A DNA stretch of 64,000 bases from Polynucleobacter sp. AP-Ainpum-60-G11 (GCF_018688375.1 NZ_CP061318.1:372001-436000); one strand, 5' to 3'; shown: positions 1 to 9,131, counted from the stretch's first letter. Program-made: numbers and translations. Notes: generated by a model from the letters alone, not told the origin.

Positions 1-55
1 TGGCGATCAGGTGGCGAGCATGTATGCCGGGATGGATTTGAAGAAATTTTATTAA
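1..55 (+). CDS. msrP: C-terminal end of MsrP, methionine sulfoxide reductase catalytic subunit (partial)
   Basis: Frame 2 is open from the window edge and ends at TAA 53-55. The last residues read QVASMYAGMDLKKFY, which resembles the C-terminus of the periplasmic molybdoprotein MsrP (YedY). The next gene is its membrane partner MsrQ, which supports the call. Only about 17 residues are visible, so no catalytic features can be judged. Confidence 0.7.
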   Translation, partial: GDQVASMYAGMDLKKFY

Positions 56-78
56 CGCCAAGCGATAAGTAAAGTTTG

Positions 79-666
79 ATGAAGTTATTGATTTTTCTGC
101 TGGCACTCTTGCCTCTGGATCGTTTGATTTGGCTGGGCTTTACCGATGGCTTAGGTGCCAATCCTATTGAGTTCATTACACGCTCCACTGGAACGTGGGC
201 GCTCGTTTTCTTGTGTTTGACACTAGCGATGACACCATTGCGTTTACTAACTAATGTAAGTTCATGGATTCGGTATCGCAGAATGTTGGGATTATTTAGT
301 TTTTTCTATGCTTGTCTGCATTTTGGAATTTGGCTTTGGCTGGATCAAGATTTTGATCTGGCAGAAATGTTAAGAGATGTGCTCAAGCGACCATTTATCA
401 CCATGGGATTTATCAGTCTTGTTTTGCTGATTCCGCTAGCCTTGACCTCTACCCATTGGGCTCAAAGAAGGCTGGGTCGCCGTTGGTCGCAATTGCATCG
501 ACTGATTTATCTCATAGCTTGCACCGTGATCCTGCACTATTGGTGGCATAAGGAGGGTAAAAACGATCTTGATGCCGTAATAATCTATGCAATCGTTTTG
601 CTATTGCTGTTATGTTGTAGGATTCCCTATATTCGCAAGCTCTTGGGCAAGCGATCTACCGTCTAA
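79..666 (+). CDS. msrQ: MsrQ, heme-binding membrane subunit of the MsrPQ methionine sulfoxide reductase
   Basis: MsrQ passes electrons from the quinone pool or flavin reductase through heme to periplasmic MsrP, which repairs oxidised methionines in envelope proteins. The 195-residue product has the usual family length, about six hydrophobic membrane segments, and the His-containing motifs ACLHFGIW, QLHRLIYLI and ILHYWWHKEG where heme ligands lie. An in-frame TTG sits one codon upstream at 76, but ATG 79 is the more natural start. It begins 23 bases after the msrP stop, so the two genes form an operon. Confidence 0.9.
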   Translation: MKLLIFLLALLPLDRLIWLGFTDGLGANPIEFITRSTGTWALVFLCLTLAMTPLRLLTNVSSWIRYRRMLGLFSFFYACLHFGIWLWLDQDFDLAEMLRDVLKRPFITMGFISLVLLIPLALTSTHWAQRRLGRRWSQLHRLIYLIACTVILHYWWHKEGKNDLDAVIIYAIVLLLLLCCRIPYIRKLLGKRSTV

Positions 667-679
667 AGATACCCCTCCC

Positions 680-1255
680 ATGATCCTGTTTTCATCTTCT
701 CGTGCTGCATTCATTTCCACATTTTTCTTACTACTGGTTTGCTTTGGATCCCCTCAGGTCATAGCCCAGCAAGCAGACCAGAGTGTGAAGACCATAGCTA
801 CCTTAGATGTACCTCGCTATCTAGGTGCTTGGTACGAGATTGCAAAATTTCCGAATTGGTTTCAAAGAAAATGCGCTTCCAATACCAAGGCTGTATATAG
901 CGCTAAGTCAGATGGCAATCTGCGAGTCCAGAATAGCTGCAAAACCGCCAGTGGAGAAACTACAGAAGCAGAGGGCTTAGCTCGCCAAATTGGCGCTAAG
1001 GATTCCCCAAAATTAGAAGTGCGCTTTGCTCCTGAATGGCTTTCATTTATACCTTTGGTATGGGGCGATTACTGGGTGATTGATTTGGATCCGCAATATC
1101 AGGTGGCAGCTGTCAGTGATCCAAGAAGAGAGTATCTGTGGGTTTTATCGAGATCGCCGCAGATCGATCCCAAAGTCTACGCCGATTTATTGCAGCGCCT
1201 TAAGAAGCAGCAATTTGATATTCAAAAACTTGAACTGACTACTCAGAAGAATTAA
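680..1255 (+). CDS. blc: Lipocalin family protein (Blc-like)
   Basis: This is a periplasmic or outer-membrane lipocalin that binds hydrophobic ligands. The 191-residue product starts with a hydrophobic signal segment (about residues 10-29, ending near VIAQQ) followed by the lipocalin GxW motif GAWYEIA at 49-55. A Cys lies in the hydrophobic stretch (LLVCFG), but the residues before it do not make a convincing lipobox, so lipoprotein status is uncertain. The frame is open upstream to 587 inside msrQ; ATG 680, just past the msrQ stop, gives a proper signal peptide. Probably co-transcribed with msrPQ. Confidence 0.85.
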   Translation: MILFSSSRAAFISTFFLLLVCFGSPQVIAQQADQSVKTIATLDVPRYLGAWYEIAKFPNWFQRKCASNTKAVYSAKSDGNLRVQNSCKTASGETTEAEGLARQIGAKDSPKLEVRFAPEWLSFIPLVWGDYWVIDLDPQYQVAAVSDPRREYLWVLSRSPQIDPKVYADLLQRLKKQQFDIQKLELTTQKN

Positions 1256-1256
1256 G

Positions 1257-2195
1257 GTGTCTCAAAAGCGCATAGATAATTATTTACTCCCGCCCGGAAT
1301 AGAAATTTTCGAGCGTGGGTGGTTATCAGCAAATAATATTTTGCTCTTTGGCGAGGCTGATGTTTCCCTAGTCGATACTGGGTACTGCTCACACCAGCAG
1401 ATGACTGTCGACTTAGTTAGCAATGCGCTTAAACGGCATGGCTTAAGAACCCTGAATAAAGTAGTCAACACCCATTTGCATTCAGATCACTGCGGCGGTA
1501 ACGCGGCTTTGTCAGCCGTGTTTGATTGTGATATTTGGATACCAGAATCTGAGGCAATTGCAGTAAAAAACTGGGATGAGAATTTACTCAGCTTCCAGCA
1601 GTTGGGACAAGAGTGTCCGCGTTTTGCCCATCAAGCTCTGCTAGTGCCTGGGGAGGAGATTGTCTTAGGCTCCTATCGCTGGCAGATTCTTGCAGCACCG
1701 GGGCATGACAATCACTCAATAATGCTGTATCAAGATCAATATCAAATATTGATCTCTGCGGATGCGCTGTGGGAAGAGGGTTTTGGCGTAATCTTCCCTG
1801 AGCTCTGGGGTGAGGGTGGATTTGAAGAAGTGGCACAAACTCTAGAGCTAATCGAAAGTCTTCAGGTCTCCCTAGTGATTCCGGGGCACGGGAAACCTTT
1901 TACTGATGTAAAGAAGTCCATTGAGACCGCTAAATCTCGTCTAGATTACCTCTCAAGCGATGTCGATCGTAATGCTCGTCATGGAGCGAAGGTGCTCTTA
2001 AAGTACAAGCTATTGGAATGGCGCAACCAGGAAATGGTGAAAGTTAAGCAGTGGATTGAAGCTACCCCAGCCCTGGAAAGCGTTCGCCAGCAACTCAATC
2101 TGAGTGCGGAGGATTTTCAAACTTGGTTAGTGCAGGCTTTGGTGAAATCAAAGGCAGCAACTGTTGAAAAGAACTGCTTAGTCAATCTAGACTAA
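1257..2195 (+). CDS. Metallo-beta-lactamase-fold hydrolase
   Basis: A 312-residue MBL-fold protein with the zinc-binding motif HLHSDHCGG at about 73-81, further ligands in APGHDNHS, an SADALW aspartate motif and PGHGKPF. The C-terminal 90 residues form an extra helical region. No signal peptide is visible, so it is likely cytoplasmic. It starts with GTG one base after the lipocalin stop, indicating coupling. The family includes glyoxalase II-like and quinolone-signal-type thioesterases; the substrate cannot be named. Confidence 0.85.
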   Translation: MSQKRIDNYLLPPGIEIFERGWLSANNILLFGEADVSLVDTGYCSHQQMTVDLVSNALKRHGLRTLNKVVNTHLHSDHCGGNAALSAVFDCDIWIPESEAIAVKNWDENLLSFQQLGQECPRFAHQALLVPGEEIVLGSYRWQILAAPGHDNHSIMLYQDQYQILISADALWEEGFGVIFPELWGEGGFEEVAQTLELIESLQVSLVIPGHGKPFTDVKKSIETAKSRLDYLSSDVDRNARHGAKVLLKYKLLEWRNQEMVKVKQWIEATPALESVRQQLNLSAEDFQTWLVQALVKSKAATVEKNCLVNLD

Positions 2196-2203
2196 AACCT
2201 TCT

Positions 2204-3037
2204 TTAGAAATTGAACGACAGCTTGCCATAAAAAGACCAGTCGTAAACAGCGTAACTTTGTACTACTTGTTTGCTGGCACCTACTGCAAATAAGAAATTT
2301 TTATTGAGGCGATGGGTCAGCATGGCATCGAGCGGGACAAACCAACCGCCACCGCCACCAGTATTCAAGATGATTCCGTTTTCATCCCACAGTCGAATTT
2401 GAGTATCAGGAAAGACATTAAATCCCAGTGTTGGGAAGATATTGAGGTTGCGAGCTAGGGGTGGTTGATTGGGATTATTGGCTAATGAATTTCCCTTGCT
2501 ATCAAAGCCATACATATATCGTAGAAGTGGTGAAAAGTCGGAGAGACGCGAGCTGCCATCTTTGCTGGGCACATATACCGTGCCAATCTGAGGTCCAACT
2601 GCCCATTGCCCATTATTGCCAAATGGAAAAATGACTCGACCGCCCAATGTACCCTCCCAGTTTTTTAGAACATCAGGGTGATTGCCCCAAACTGTCAGCA
2701 TGGTATTGCCGGCGTTATAGGTCCCAGATGATTGCTCTGAAAGGGTGGGTCCATAAGTTGAAACGTAGGAGGTGTCGAGTCGCATAGTGCCTCGCCACCG
2801 GTCAAACTGGAGAGGTTGGTAATAACGCAGCTTCAAGGTATCACTTTGAGTTTGCTCTCCAAAAGCGTTGTGGTATCCCCAAAACTCGAGAACCCGCTGA
2901 CTTGAATACTGATCAGACGCTTTCTCTAGGTTTAAAAAACCTCCAGAGAACTTGCTTTCATCGGCCATGGCTCCACCCACCAATCCCAGAAGGATCAATG
3001 AAGTCAGGGGGCGAGTCAAAATACGCAACAATCTCAT
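2204..3037 (-). CDS. Probable outer-membrane beta-barrel protein of unknown function
   Basis: The 277-residue protein opens with a signal peptide (LILLGLVGGAMADE, cleavage near residue 25). The mature part is rich in aromatic and alternating polar-hydrophobic residues, has Gly-rich turns (NTGGGGGWF) and ends in YGKLSFNF with a terminal Phe, a common outer-membrane barrel sorting signal. It is convergent with the MBL gene and divergent from the SDR gene. I do not recognise a specific family; a small transporter or anchor barrel is possible. Confidence 0.6.
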   Translation of the reverse strand: MRLLRILTRPLTSLILLGLVGGAMADESKFSGGFLNLEKASDQYSSQRVLEFWGYHNAFGEQTQSDTLKLRYYQPLQFDRWRGTMRLDTSYVSTYGPTLSEQSSGTYNAGNTMLTVWGNHPDVLKNWEGTLGGRVIFPFGNNGQWAVGPQIGTVYVPSKDGSSRLSDFSPLLRYMYGFDSKGNSLANNPNQPPLARNLNIFPTLGFNVFPDTQIRLWDENGIILNTGGGGGWFVPLDAMLTHRLNKNFLFAVGASKQVVQSYAVYDWSFYGKLSFNF

Positions 3038-3089
3038 ATACGCAGTAATATAAATGACTCAGACAATGACAAACAATAAGTAGAGATAT

Positions 3090-3860
3090 ATGGAACATAC
3101 AGTTTTAGTGACCGGCGCTACAGCCGGCTTCGGCGAAGCAACTGCCAGACGATTTCTGGCAAATGGCCATCAAGTTATCGCTTTAGGAAGAAGGGTGGAG
3201 CGCCTAGAGGCCTTAAAGGCATCTCTCTCAGCAGAACAGCAGAAAAAATTGCTGACCTTGGCCGTCGATGTATGCGATAGCGCTAAAGTGGATGGTCTTG
3301 CTGCCACATTACCAGCAGACTTTGCCAAAGTAACGGTGCTGGTCAATAACGCTGGATTGGCTTTAGGTCTAGAACCAGCGCATCAAGCCTATCTCACCGA
3401 CTGGGATCAAATGATTGATACCAATATTAAGGGCTTGGTCCATATGACGCGCGCTTTCTTGCCGGGCATGGTGGAGCGTAAATGTGGACACGTGATTAAT
3501 TTAGGTTCTGTCGCGGCGAGCTACCCTTATCCTGGTGGCAATGTTTACGGAGGGACCAAGGCATTTGTGCAGCAATTTAGCTTAAATCTCAGGGCGGATT
3601 TAATTGGTACGCCAGTTCGCGTTACTTGCGTTGAGCCTGGCATGTGCTCAGGCACGGAATTTTCGAATGTGCGCTTTAAAGGGGATGATGCTAAAGCCGA
3701 TAAGGTCTATACCGGTGTGAAGGCCTTGAGTGCGGATGATGTTGCTGAGGCTATTTACTGGTCTGCTAACTTACCAAGCCATATGAATATTAATTTGGTG
3801 GAGTTAATGCCAGTGCAACAAGCCTTCAATCCTTTTAATGTTCACCGTGGTGAGTTTTAA
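3090..3860 (+). CDS. ydfG: Short-chain dehydrogenase, YdfG-like 3-hydroxy acid / malonic semialdehyde reductase
   Basis: A classical SDR of 256 residues. The nucleotide-binding motif TGATAGFGEATA lies at about 8-19, NNAGLA in the middle, and the active-site pair in NVYGGTKAF is Y153 and K157. The C-terminal NLVELMPVQQAFNPFNVHR matches the YdfG subgroup, which oxidises serine/3-hydroxy acids and reduces malonic semialdehyde with NADP(H). It has its own upstream region and starts at ATG 3090. Confidence 0.85.
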   Translation: MEHTVLVTGATAGFGEATARRFLANGHQVIALGRRVERLEALKASLSAEQQKKLLTLAVDVCDSAKVDGLAATLPADFAKVTVLVNNAGLALGLEPAHQAYLTDWDQMIDTNIKGLVHMTRAFLPGMVERKCGHVINLGSVAASYPYPGGNVYGGTKAFVQQFSLNLRADLIGTPVRVTCVEPGMCSGTEFSNVRFKGDDAKADKVYTGVKALSADDVAEAIYWSANLPSHMNINLVELMPVQQAFNPFNVHRGEF

Positions 3861-3866
3861 GAAAAG

Positions 3867-4406
3867 CTAGAGTGTAGGCTTCCATTTGTAAAATTGGGGA
3901 TAGACGCGCATTACTACCGGACCATCAAAATCCCAAGATTTGCAAGTTCCTAAATAGAGCGGCGGTTTATTCTCATCTGGATCAAATAGGGCGCCAGGGA
4001 TAGACTGAAAAGCGGCGGTTGCGATATTGCTGAGAAGCTCTCGCAAATGCGTGCATCCCTTAATTCCACCAAGATGTTCATTGATGGTTTTACGCCAACC
4101 TTTACCCAGGCGCGTCCCAATGAGTGCATCCATTGGGGGGATTACTTGAGGGCATTCTGGATGAGGGTGGCTATCCATTGCAACCTCAATTGCTTGAATC
4201 ACCAATTCAGTATTGACGGTAATCCGAACCCACATATCGTGAAAAGCTTGGCCGGGCTCCCAAGTTTTTCCACCGGTAGTAAAGGGATGAAATTTAAAGT
4301 CTCGTAGATGGGCTTCAATATCCCATAAGCCATCTTCTCGAGCGTAGCCCTGAAAAGTAATTTCGCGGGTATGGAGTGGGTTTCTGGGTGCTGGAGTAGA
4401 GAGCAT
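3867..4406 (-). CDS. DUF2889 family protein
   Basis: The 179-residue protein begins with RNPLHTREITFQGYAREDGLWDIEAHL, the characteristic start of the DUF2889 family, and has the conserved GCTHLRELL segment with Cys and His near residue 116. It has no signal peptide or membrane segment. The molecular function is not known. Convergent with the SDR gene and divergent from rsuA. Confidence 0.8.
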   Translation of the reverse strand: MLSTPAPRNPLHTREITFQGYAREDGLWDIEAHLRDFKFHPFTTGGKTWEPGQAFHDMWVRITVNTELVIQAIEVAMDSHPHPECPQVIPPMDALIGTRLGKGWRKTINEHLGGIKGCTHLRELLSNIATAAFQSIPGALFDPDENKPPLYLGTCKSWDFDGPVVMRVYPQFYKWKPTL

Positions 4407-4507
4407 AAGGGCAGTAAGTGATAAACGATAAAACGGTATTTACTCATCATAACGACTTCATTTGCCGGTCGCGCAGTCAGTCAGCTTTGTAGTATTCTCG
4501 GCAAGAT

Positions 4508-5242
4508 ATGGCCAAACCAATTTCTCTCGAAAAAATATTATTTAGCCAAGGATTTGGCACTAGGCGCTATTGCAGTGATTTAGTCTATGCCGACCTAGTG
4601 AAGGTAAATGGTGTTTTAGCAGAAGATCCTGAGGAGCGCATTGCGACTGAGGGATTGATGCTAAATGTAGAGGGTAAAGATTGGGAGTTTCATGAAAAGG
4701 CCTATATTGCCTTTAATAAGCCACCAAACTATGAGTGCTCTCATAAAACCACACATCACCCCAGTGTTTATAGCTTATTGCCTAAGCCGTTTGTAGAGCG
4801 TGGCTTGCAATGCGTTGGCCGCTTGGACTTCGATACCACTGGCCTCATTTTGATTTCAGACGATGGTCAATTTATTCACAAGATGACTACGCCAAAGAAA
4901 AACATTGGCAAAGTGTATGAGATCACTACCCCCGAACCTATCACCCAAAAACAGATCGACCATTTACTGAACGGGGTTGTGCTGGATGATGATCCAAAGC
5001 CTTGTTTTGCTACGGCATGCAAGCAGTTGAGCGAACATGTTTTAGCAATGACTATTGTTGAGGGGCGTTACCATCAAGTGAAGCGAATGATGGCGGCAGT
5101 TGGTAATCATGTTGCCAAGCTTCATCGCTCTGAAATCGGGCAATATGTGATGCCTGCGGATATAGCCGAGGGGGAATGGCGTTGGCTGTATCCAGAAGAT
5201 TTACAAATGCTATCTAAAAGTGTGGATACCCCCAGTGCCTAA
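4508..5242 (+). CDS. rsuA: RsuA/RluB-family pseudouridine synthase, probably 16S rRNA U516
   Basis: The 244-residue protein has an N-terminal S4-like RNA-binding region (KILFSQGFGTRRYC, residues 8-35) followed by the catalytic domain with GRLDFDTTGL, where the catalytic Asp is D107. The late motif EGRYHQVKRMMAAVGN is also family typical. The size and S4 layout fit RsuA better than RluB/RluF, but the precise target is inferred. It overlaps the start of phhB, suggesting a shared transcript. Confidence 0.85.
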   Translation: MAKPISLEKILFSQGFGTRRYCSDLVYADLVKVNGVLAEDPEERIATEGLMLNVEGKDWEFHEKAYIAFNKPPNYECSHKTTHHPSVYSLLPKPFVERGLQCVGRLDFDTTGLILISDDGQFIHKMTTPKKNIGKVYEITTPEPITQKQIDHLLNGVVLDDDPKPCFATACKQLSEHVLAMTIVEGRYHQVKRMMAAVGNHVAKLHRSEIGQYVMPADIAEGEWRWLYPEDLQMLSKSVDTPSA

Positions 5243-5537
5243 GCCAAAACTAGTTACAAGCGATTTTGATTTTGAAAAAATTCTGCCTGAATGGCAGGTC
5301 GACCACGGTACTCAAGAGTTAGGTCGGGTCTTTGTGTTTAAAGACTTTAAAAGTGCCTTTGAGTTTATGACGCTGTGTGCAAACTTCGCCGAGGAATTAG
5401 ACCATCATCCCGATTGGTCGAATTCATGGAATAAGGTGTCAGTGCGTTTGAGCACCCATTCAATGAAGTCTTTGACTGAGCTCGATATCACCATGGCATG
5501 CGCCATGGATCAATTCGCCCTTCAAGTTAAAGGCTAG
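5235..5537 (+). CDS. phhB: 4a-hydroxytetrahydrobiopterin dehydratase (pterin carbinolamine dehydratase)
   Basis: About 100 residues, the usual family size. The PCD signature is visible as ELDHHPDWSNSWNKVSVRLS followed by a His and a later Asp (ELD). The enzyme dehydrates 4a-hydroxytetrahydrobiopterin to recycle the pterin cofactor of phenylalanine hydroxylase. The frame has GTG codons at 5220 and 5235, both overlapping the rsuA end; 5235 gives a start at PKPKLV closer to family length. The exact start is uncertain. Confidence 0.85.
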   Translation: MPKPKLVTSDFDFEKILPEWQVDHGTQELGRVFVFKDFKSAFEFMTLCANFAEELDHHPDWSNSWNKVSVRLSTHSMKSLTELDITMACAMDQFALQVKG

Positions 5538-5542
5538 TTCGT

Positions 5543-5761
5543 TTACTGAACTTCCTCATCCTCTTCATCTTCTGAGGTAATACTCATCAGAATAGTTGCC
5601 AATAAACCATAAACAACTTCAGTGGCGATCATGCCATCTTCATCAAGCTCATCAATCAGATCATTCAGGCAATCTTCTGTTGGCTCATTTAAGAGAGTCA
5701 TGGCGCATTCGCACCCATAGTCAAAATCTTCGTCGTTTTGGGTTTGAGTGTCGTTCGTCAT
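5543..5761 (-). CDS. Small acidic hypothetical protein
   Basis: A 72-residue, very acidic protein with Asp/Glu clusters at both ends, a CECAM pair of cysteines at about 17-19 and a short hydrophobic helix (VVYGLLATILMSI) at 49-61. A reasonable Shine-Dalgarno sequence (AGGAT, plus-strand 5762-5767) precedes the ATG. I do not recognise the family. Confidence 0.6.
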   Translation of the reverse strand: MTNDTQTQNDEDFDYGCECAMTLLNEPTEDCLNDLIDELDEDGMIATEVVYGLLATILMSITSEDEEDEEVQ

Positions 5762-5819
5762 AGGAATCCTTTAGGTGATGCTGCAGAATAGCAAATAAAG
5801 GCTCACTAGCCCAGCCCTA

Positions 5820-6362
5820 TTATTTCAGGAGCGCAAGAACTTCTTTGAAGACTGGATTTTGAGCGCTCTTTAACCATTCAAATCCCAGCATTTCTGCGGT
5901 AATTGGTCTAGCACCGGCTGCATGCAGTCGATCAAGGGCAATTTGCTTATCAAGCGTACGGCGCGAGCCAACCCCATCCACCACCACTGATACATCAAAG
6001 CCTTCATCGATCAGTTTGAGTGCTGTTTGCATGAGGCAAACATGGGTTTCGCAGCCCATCAGAATGCATTGTCTGCGGCCATCTGAGATGGCTGCTATGA
6101 GGCCATCAGCGCAGGCATTGAAATGCTCCTTGCTAATAGTTTTGCTGCAAAACGATTTGATGGATTCAATATTGCTCCCTAGACTTTTTGGGCTTTGCTC
6201 GGTTCCAATAATCGGAATCTCGAGCAGTTGAGCAATCTTGGCAATCCGGATGCACTGATTGAGAATGGCCTCACCTTGATCAATTGCGGGCATCAGACGC
6301 CCCTGTAAGTCAATGAGGATGAGGGTGGATGACTCCGAATGAATGTGATTGGATGTATGCAT
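5820..6362 (-). CDS. Isochorismatase-family cysteine hydrolase
   Basis: The 180-residue protein has the family triad: D18 in LILIDLQG, K78 in ISKEHFNAC and C109 in GCETHVCLMQ. This subgroup (YcaC-like amidohydrolases of unknown substrate) is cytoplasmic. It starts 11 bases after the GNAT gene on the same strand, so the two are probably co-transcribed. Confidence 0.85.
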   Translation of the reverse strand: MHTSNHIHSESSTLILIDLQGRLMPAIDQGEAILNQCIRIAKIAQLLEIPIIGTEQSPKSLGSNIESIKSFCSKTISKEHFNACADGLIAAISDGRRQCILMGCETHVCLMQTALKLIDEGFDVSVVVDGVGSRRTLDKQIALDRLHAAGARPITAEMLGFEWLKSAQNPVFKEVLALLK

Positions 6363-6373
6363 AGCTATAGTGT

Positions 6374-6904
6374 TCAGAGTTTTAGTTTGACAATTTTAAA
6401 GTCGGGATCTTCATCTGGGTTGCTAATCTGAAATCCTAACTCTGAAACTAAGTGCAACATTTTTAGGTTTTTACTTAAGACATAGCCAAGCATTTCTTCT
6501 AATCCGTTTTCTTTTGCACATGCAATCAGGTCAAGCATTAAATGCGTACCGATGCCATGTGTAGTGTGGTCATCACTGACGCTGAGAGAGAACTCACACG
6601 TATTTTGATTGGGTGGAGTCACGTACCGTGAGATACCTACAATCTCCTCGATACCTGTTTGATTTGGCATGACTGCCACGAGAGCCATTTCCTTTTTGTA
6701 GTCCAAGTGCAAAATATCATCCAAAAATGCATCAGGAAGTTTGGAGATTGCATGGGCAAATCTCATATATCGGCTATCAGGCGAGAGATGATTAAATAAG
6801 CCAATGATTCCGTCACGATCATCTAGCTGGATAGGGCGTATGAGGTAGCATTCGCCGCTATCAAGGCCGTCAGTCTGATTGGAAAAAGAAATAGGTGTCT
6901 TCAT
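6374..6904 (-). CDS. GNAT-family N-acetyltransferase
   Basis: The 176-residue protein fits a single GNAT domain. It begins with YLIRPIQLDDRDGIIGLF and carries the acetyl-CoA loop as THGIGTHLM near residue 122. The sequence resembles the C-terminal acetyltransferase domain of Pat/PatZ protein acetylases (SPDSRYMRF). The acceptor is unknown. It is the first gene of a pair with the isochorismatase-like gene. Confidence 0.85.
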   Translation of the reverse strand: MKTPISFSNQTDGLDSGECYLIRPIQLDDRDGIIGLFNHLSPDSRYMRFAHAISKLPDAFLDDILHLDYKKEMALVAVMPNQTGIEEIVGISRYVTPPNQNTCEFSLSVSDDHTTHGIGTHLMLDLIACAKENGLEEMLGYVLSKNLKMLHLVSELGFQISNPDEDPDFKIVKLKL

Positions 6905-7015
6905 GAATGAGAGGTAGGTAAGACATGAGGCTTTAGGATACCTTTATATATACGAATCCACACCCATTTAGCCCTAAAATAGCTATTCCACCCTATCGTC
7001 ATCGGTCATTTCCTC

Positions 7016-7789
7016 ATGATTTCCTTGGTTCAGGCTTTTAATGATCACTCCTCTGCCTTTTTTATCTTGGCTGCGATTAGCGTCATTATTGTGGGCATTT
7101 CTAAAAGTGGATTTGGTGCAGGCCTAGGAGTACTGTCCTTGCCGCTGATGGCTAGTCAGTCCAGCATCAATGAGGCTCTAGCAATCTTATTGCCACTCTT
7201 AATTGCAATTGATTTGGTTGGTTTGCGACGATTTCTCAAGAATGCCGATTGGCGAATACTGAAGTTGGTTTTATTACCCGCTGCATTTGGAATGCTTTTG
7301 GGCTATCTCTTTTTTTCGGCCATTACCCCGAAGATCCTTTCACTCTCAATTGGCATCTTTACATTGCTCTTTTTGATCCAAAGTGTAGTGATGTCGCGCA
7401 TTGATCTAAAAGGAGCTAAGCCATTTCCCTGGTTAGGCAGATTGATGGGGGGCGTATCCGGCTTCACTTCTTTTGTGGCGCACATAGGCGGGCCTCCCAT
7501 CACAATCTATATGCTCAGAGAGAAAGTCTCCCCCATGGTGTACACCTCAACCTTGGGTATCTTTTTCACTGTGATTAATTTCGGGAAGCTAGTTCCTTAC
7601 GCTTATCTTGATTTACTGAACTTCAATCAATTAGCCACTTCAATACTGTTTTTGCCCTTAGTGCCAGTAGGCGTCTACCTAGGATTTTATTTGGCTAAAA
7701 AGATTTCGGCTAAGTGGTACTACATCACCGTCCAGTTTTTCTTATTGCTTGCTAGTATTAAATTAATTGCCGATGGCTTGCTCGCCTAG
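7016..7789 (+). CDS. TauE/SafE-family membrane permease
   Basis: A 257-residue polytopic membrane protein with seven to eight hydrophobic segments. The N-terminal SKSGFGAGLGVLSLPL and the second half GVSGFTSFVAHIGGPPITIYML are the two repeated motifs of the TauE/SafE/YfcA family. These proteins export sulfite, sulfoacetate or other organosulfur anions; the substrate here cannot be told. Confidence 0.9.
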   Translation: MISLVQAFNDHSSAFFILAAISVIIVGISKSGFGAGLGVLSLPLMASQSSINEALAILLPLLIAIDLVGLRRFLKNADWRILKLVLLPAAFGMLLGYLFFSAITPKILSLSIGIFTLLFLIQSVVMSRIDLKGAKPFPWLGRLMGGVSGFTSFVAHIGGPPITIYMLREKVSPMVYTSTLGIFFTVINFGKLVPYAYLDLLNFNQLATSILFLPLVPVGVYLGFYLAKKISAKWYYITVQFFLLLASIKLIADGLLA

Positions 7790-7805
7790 GTATAAAAAAG
7801 AAAGC

Positions 7806-8126
7806 ATGATGACTATATCCATTCGGTGTACAGCAATCACGATATGTATCTTTGCTTATAGTTACGCCATTTCACCAACTGTGATCGCACAAACATTTTC
7901 ACCTTATACACCTGCGCAAATTCAGGAGTTTAATAATCAAGCTATTGCGCCAATCGAGACTCCTTCAGGCCCAGTTTATGTAGAGCGGCCACCTGTTAGT
8001 CAGCAGCCCAAAGTGCCATTTGATTCTCGCTATATCAAAAATCCAGATGGTGAAGAGCAGGCCGAAGCACAAGGCGCTGAATCAGCCGCACCATTTGAGC
8101 CAATCCCCGCAACCTTCACCTTCTGA
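7806..8126 (+). CDS. Hypothetical secreted protein, Pro/Glu-rich
   Basis: A 106-residue product from ATG 7806 (a second ATG follows at 7809), starting just after the tauE gene. It has an N-terminal hydrophobic segment ending in VIAQT, consistent with a signal peptide, then a low-complexity region rich in Pro, Gln, Ala and Glu. No domain is recognised. The next gene is a periplasmic parvulin, so the two may share a transcript. Confidence 0.55.
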   Translation: MMTISIRCTAITICIFAYSYAISPTVIAQTFSPYTPAQIQEFNNQAIAPIETPSGPVYVERPPVSQQPKVPFDSRYIKNPDGEEQAEAQGAESAAPFEPIPATFTF

Positions 8127-8175
8127 CACTAGCTAGCTGGTAACATTGCTTCAATATTTTAGAAAAGAGTTATTT

Positions 8176-8994
8176 ATGAAATTCCATTCCATTCGTTTTA
8201 TTGCAAGTGCTCTGATAGCCTTCGGCTTTGTAAGCGCTGCATATTCCCAAAATTCTTTGCCAGTCAATGCTGCCGCCTCTGTTAATGGATTCATCATTTC
8301 CAATGACGCTGTTGAGCAAGGTATCCAAGCGGCCTTATCTCAGGGTCAAAAAGATTCACCAGAGCTACGTAAAGCAGTGCTTGGAAAAATGATTGAAATC
8401 TCACTCTTATCGCAACAGGCTGATAAAGATGGGCTTGCTAATTCTGATAGAGCCAATAGTCAGCTAGCCCTCATTCGTCAAAATTATTTAGCAGACTTAG
8501 AGTTGTCGACTTATATGTCGCAAAATCCTGTGAGCGATGCTGATGTGCAAGCGGAGTACAACCGCGAGATTGCTTCTTTGGGCCCGCAAGGCATGATTGT
8601 GGAATACAAGGTCAGTGATATCGCTGTTGCTACTGAAGCTGACGCCCAGGCCGCCCTAGCTAGGATTAAAAAAGGCGAGTCTTTTGATAAGGTGGCTAGG
8701 AGTGTTTCTCTGGCGCCAAATAAAGTGCAGGGTGGGGCTGTAGGCTGGGTGCAAGCAGGTCAGACATTGCCACAAATTGCTAGTGCTCTGACTACTCTTG
8801 CCAAGGGTCAAGTTTCACCAGCACCAATTCAGATGCCGCAAGGTTGGTATTTGATTAAGTTAGAAGATAAAAAATCTAGCAAGCCGCCTACTTTTGAGCA
8901 GGCTAAAGCAGCCATTCGTAATGGATTGATGCAGAAAAAACAGTTTGAATTCTTATCCCAATTGCGTCAGGGCGCGAATATCGTCGTACGCTAA
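8176..8994 (+). CDS. Periplasmic parvulin-type peptidyl-prolyl isomerase
   Basis: The product from ATG 8176 is 272 residues. It has a signal peptide (LIAFGFVSAAYSQ), a SurA-N-like helical region (VNGFIISNDAVEQGIQAAL) and a PpiC-type rotamase domain with IKKGESFDKVARSVS, GGAVGWVQ and PQGWYLIKLEDKK. It likely helps folding of exported and outer-membrane proteins. The frame is open to 8146, but a purine-rich ribosome site (AAAGAG near 8164) fits ATG 8176. A terminator-like hairpin follows. Confidence 0.88.
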   Translation: MKFHSIRFIASALIAFGFVSAAYSQNSLPVNAAASVNGFIISNDAVEQGIQAALSQGQKDSPELRKAVLGKMIEISLLSQQADKDGLANSDRANSQLALIRQNYLADLELSTYMSQNPVSDADVQAEYNREIASLGPQGMIVEYKVSDIAVATEADAQAALARIKKGESFDKVARSVSLAPNKVQGGAVGWVQAGQTLPQIASALTTLAKGQVSPAPIQMPQGWYLIKLEDKKSSKPPTFEQAKAAIRNGLMQKKQFEFLSQLRQGANIVVR

Positions 8995-9011
8995 TTAATC
9001 TAGTGGGGTTA

Positions 9012-9037
9012 AAAAGGGTGCCTGTGGGTGCCCTTTT
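9012..9037 (+). terminator. Rho-independent terminator after the parvulin gene
   Basis: AAAAGGGTGCC and GGTGCCCTTTT flank a 4-base loop (TGTG) and form an 11-bp stem with two G-U pairs, ending in a T-run. It lies 18 bases after the parvulin stop. Confidence 0.7.
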
Positions 9038-9131
9038 CTATTTCTGCCAGCCTCTAGTGGTATTTCTCTATCTCCATACCAGCCATTCGGGAGTAGATTG
9101 AAAAAATCACAAATAAACAAGGGGAGTGCAA